DNA of 5,721 nt from Anaerolineales bacterium (GTDB lineage: Bacteria > Chloroflexota > Anaerolineae > 4572-78 > NAK82), in the NCBI GenBank assembly GCA_024643945.1, contig JAHELX010000418.1, forward strand, positions 1-5,721. The letters are read 5' to 3'. The notes beneath the pieces were generated by a model. That model was not told the origin of the DNA, did no database searches, and saw nothing but the letters and a program-made list of their open reading frames with translations. Positions 5,354 to 5,721 of the stretch are shown here, one piece after another (the stretch's first letter is position 1; each line of letters begins with the position of its first letter). Position numbers and translations under genes: made by a program.

Positions 5354-5721
5354 GTCTCAAGACGAACTGAACCAGAGCAAGTGCAAAGGCACAAGCTACG
5401 CAGTGTCCACTTGGATCCCTGTAGCGCAGGGGGTTGTTGTACACATACGCATACCGATTCAACGCCTGTGGATTCCCTGCCTCCGGCACCACCGTATCCG
5501 CGCTGACGAAACGCCCCAGCCGCGGGTCGTAGTAGTGGGCGTTGTAGTCCATCAAGCGGAATCCGGCCTCGGCGCGCTGGCCGGCCCGTGCCCCGAAGGG
5601 GTATGAAGGTGAAGTCAGTGACCAAGGTGCCGGTGATCCAGCGCTCCTCGCCGTAGGGCAGGTAGCGGGTCTCGGCCACTAACGTGCCGCTGATGTCGGT
5701 TGTTAAGGAGGTCGATCCCAG
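5274..5721 (-). pseudogene. C-terminal core of an Rhs/YD-repeat protein, frameshifted, 5' end outside window
   Basis: Two minus-strand frames together make the Rhs-associated core found before the variable tip of Rhs and polymorphic toxins. From the window edge to about 5604 the peptide includes LGSTSLTTDISGTLVAETRY and LPYGEERWITGTLVTDFTF. From about 5584 the next frame reads GQRAEAGFRLMDYNAHYYDP, RLGRFVSADTVVPEAGNPQA and LNRYAYVYNNPLRYRDPSGH, ending at 5403. Family members usually read TFTGQRAEAGF across the break. Taking out 19 bases (5585-5603) restores exactly that, so a 19-bp insertion is the simplest cause. After DPSGH a hydrophobic tail runs to a TGA at 5274, overlapping the PIN-like gene in another frame. 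No toxin tip domain is recognisable. The intact protein would be large and exported; this copy is almost surely dead. Confidence 0.82.

Noticed and set aside
5352..5606. Plus-strand frame opposite the Rhs core
   Set aside because: The opposite strand carries the unmistakable Rhs core motif; this frame is its complement.
1..5721. CRISPR array, tRNA, rRNA or transposase
   Set aside because: No regularly spaced direct repeats, no cloverleaf-like sequence, no rRNA stretches and no transposase motif were seen on either strand.

Overview
The window is GC-rich, with strong codon bias in its first 3.1 kb and mixed composition after that. Protein style suggests a member of the Chloroflexota (Anaerolineae or a relative). 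The clues are a 493-residue class II LysRS, a PurH with a KHLSPCG active-site loop, an Rhs tail reading GNPQALNRYAYVYNNPL, and several small toxin-antitoxin genes. This assignment is an inference from family style and has not been tested by a search.

Bases 1-3089 are ordinary core genome: lysS (lysyl-tRNA synthetase) followed after a short gap by purH (bifunctional AICAR transformylase / IMP cyclohydrolase), both on the + strand and both intact. No clear terminator separates them. They may be co-transcribed, although translation and purine synthesis are not functionally tied.

From 3090 to the end the character changes to a small accessory island. On the minus strand at 3231-3840 is a toxin-antitoxin operon, a UPF0175 antitoxin followed by a DUF3368 PIN-like toxin. 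Its toxin carries a one-base frameshift in a GGGG run and is short at its C-terminus. At 4070-4438 (minus) is the tail of a large Ig-like-domain protein, cut off at its 5' side. At 4584-5020 (+) is an intact hicBA pair with its own promoter. It is followed tail-to-tail by a minus-strand DUF5615-like PIN protein (5015-5353) that shares a palindromic CTATAG stop with hicA. From about 5400 to the window end (minus) is the C-terminal core of an Rhs/YD-repeat protein, broken by what looks like a 19-bp insertion.

The second half therefore reads as a decaying cell-surface or polymorphic-toxin (Rhs/Ig) locus into which several small toxin-antitoxin modules have settled, next to a conserved purine gene. 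I do not see a demonstrably new system. The most informative points are the two reconstructable frameshifts, the density of toxin-like genes, the unexplained coding-like remnant directly after purH, and the palindromes in the toxin-antitoxin promoters and leaders.
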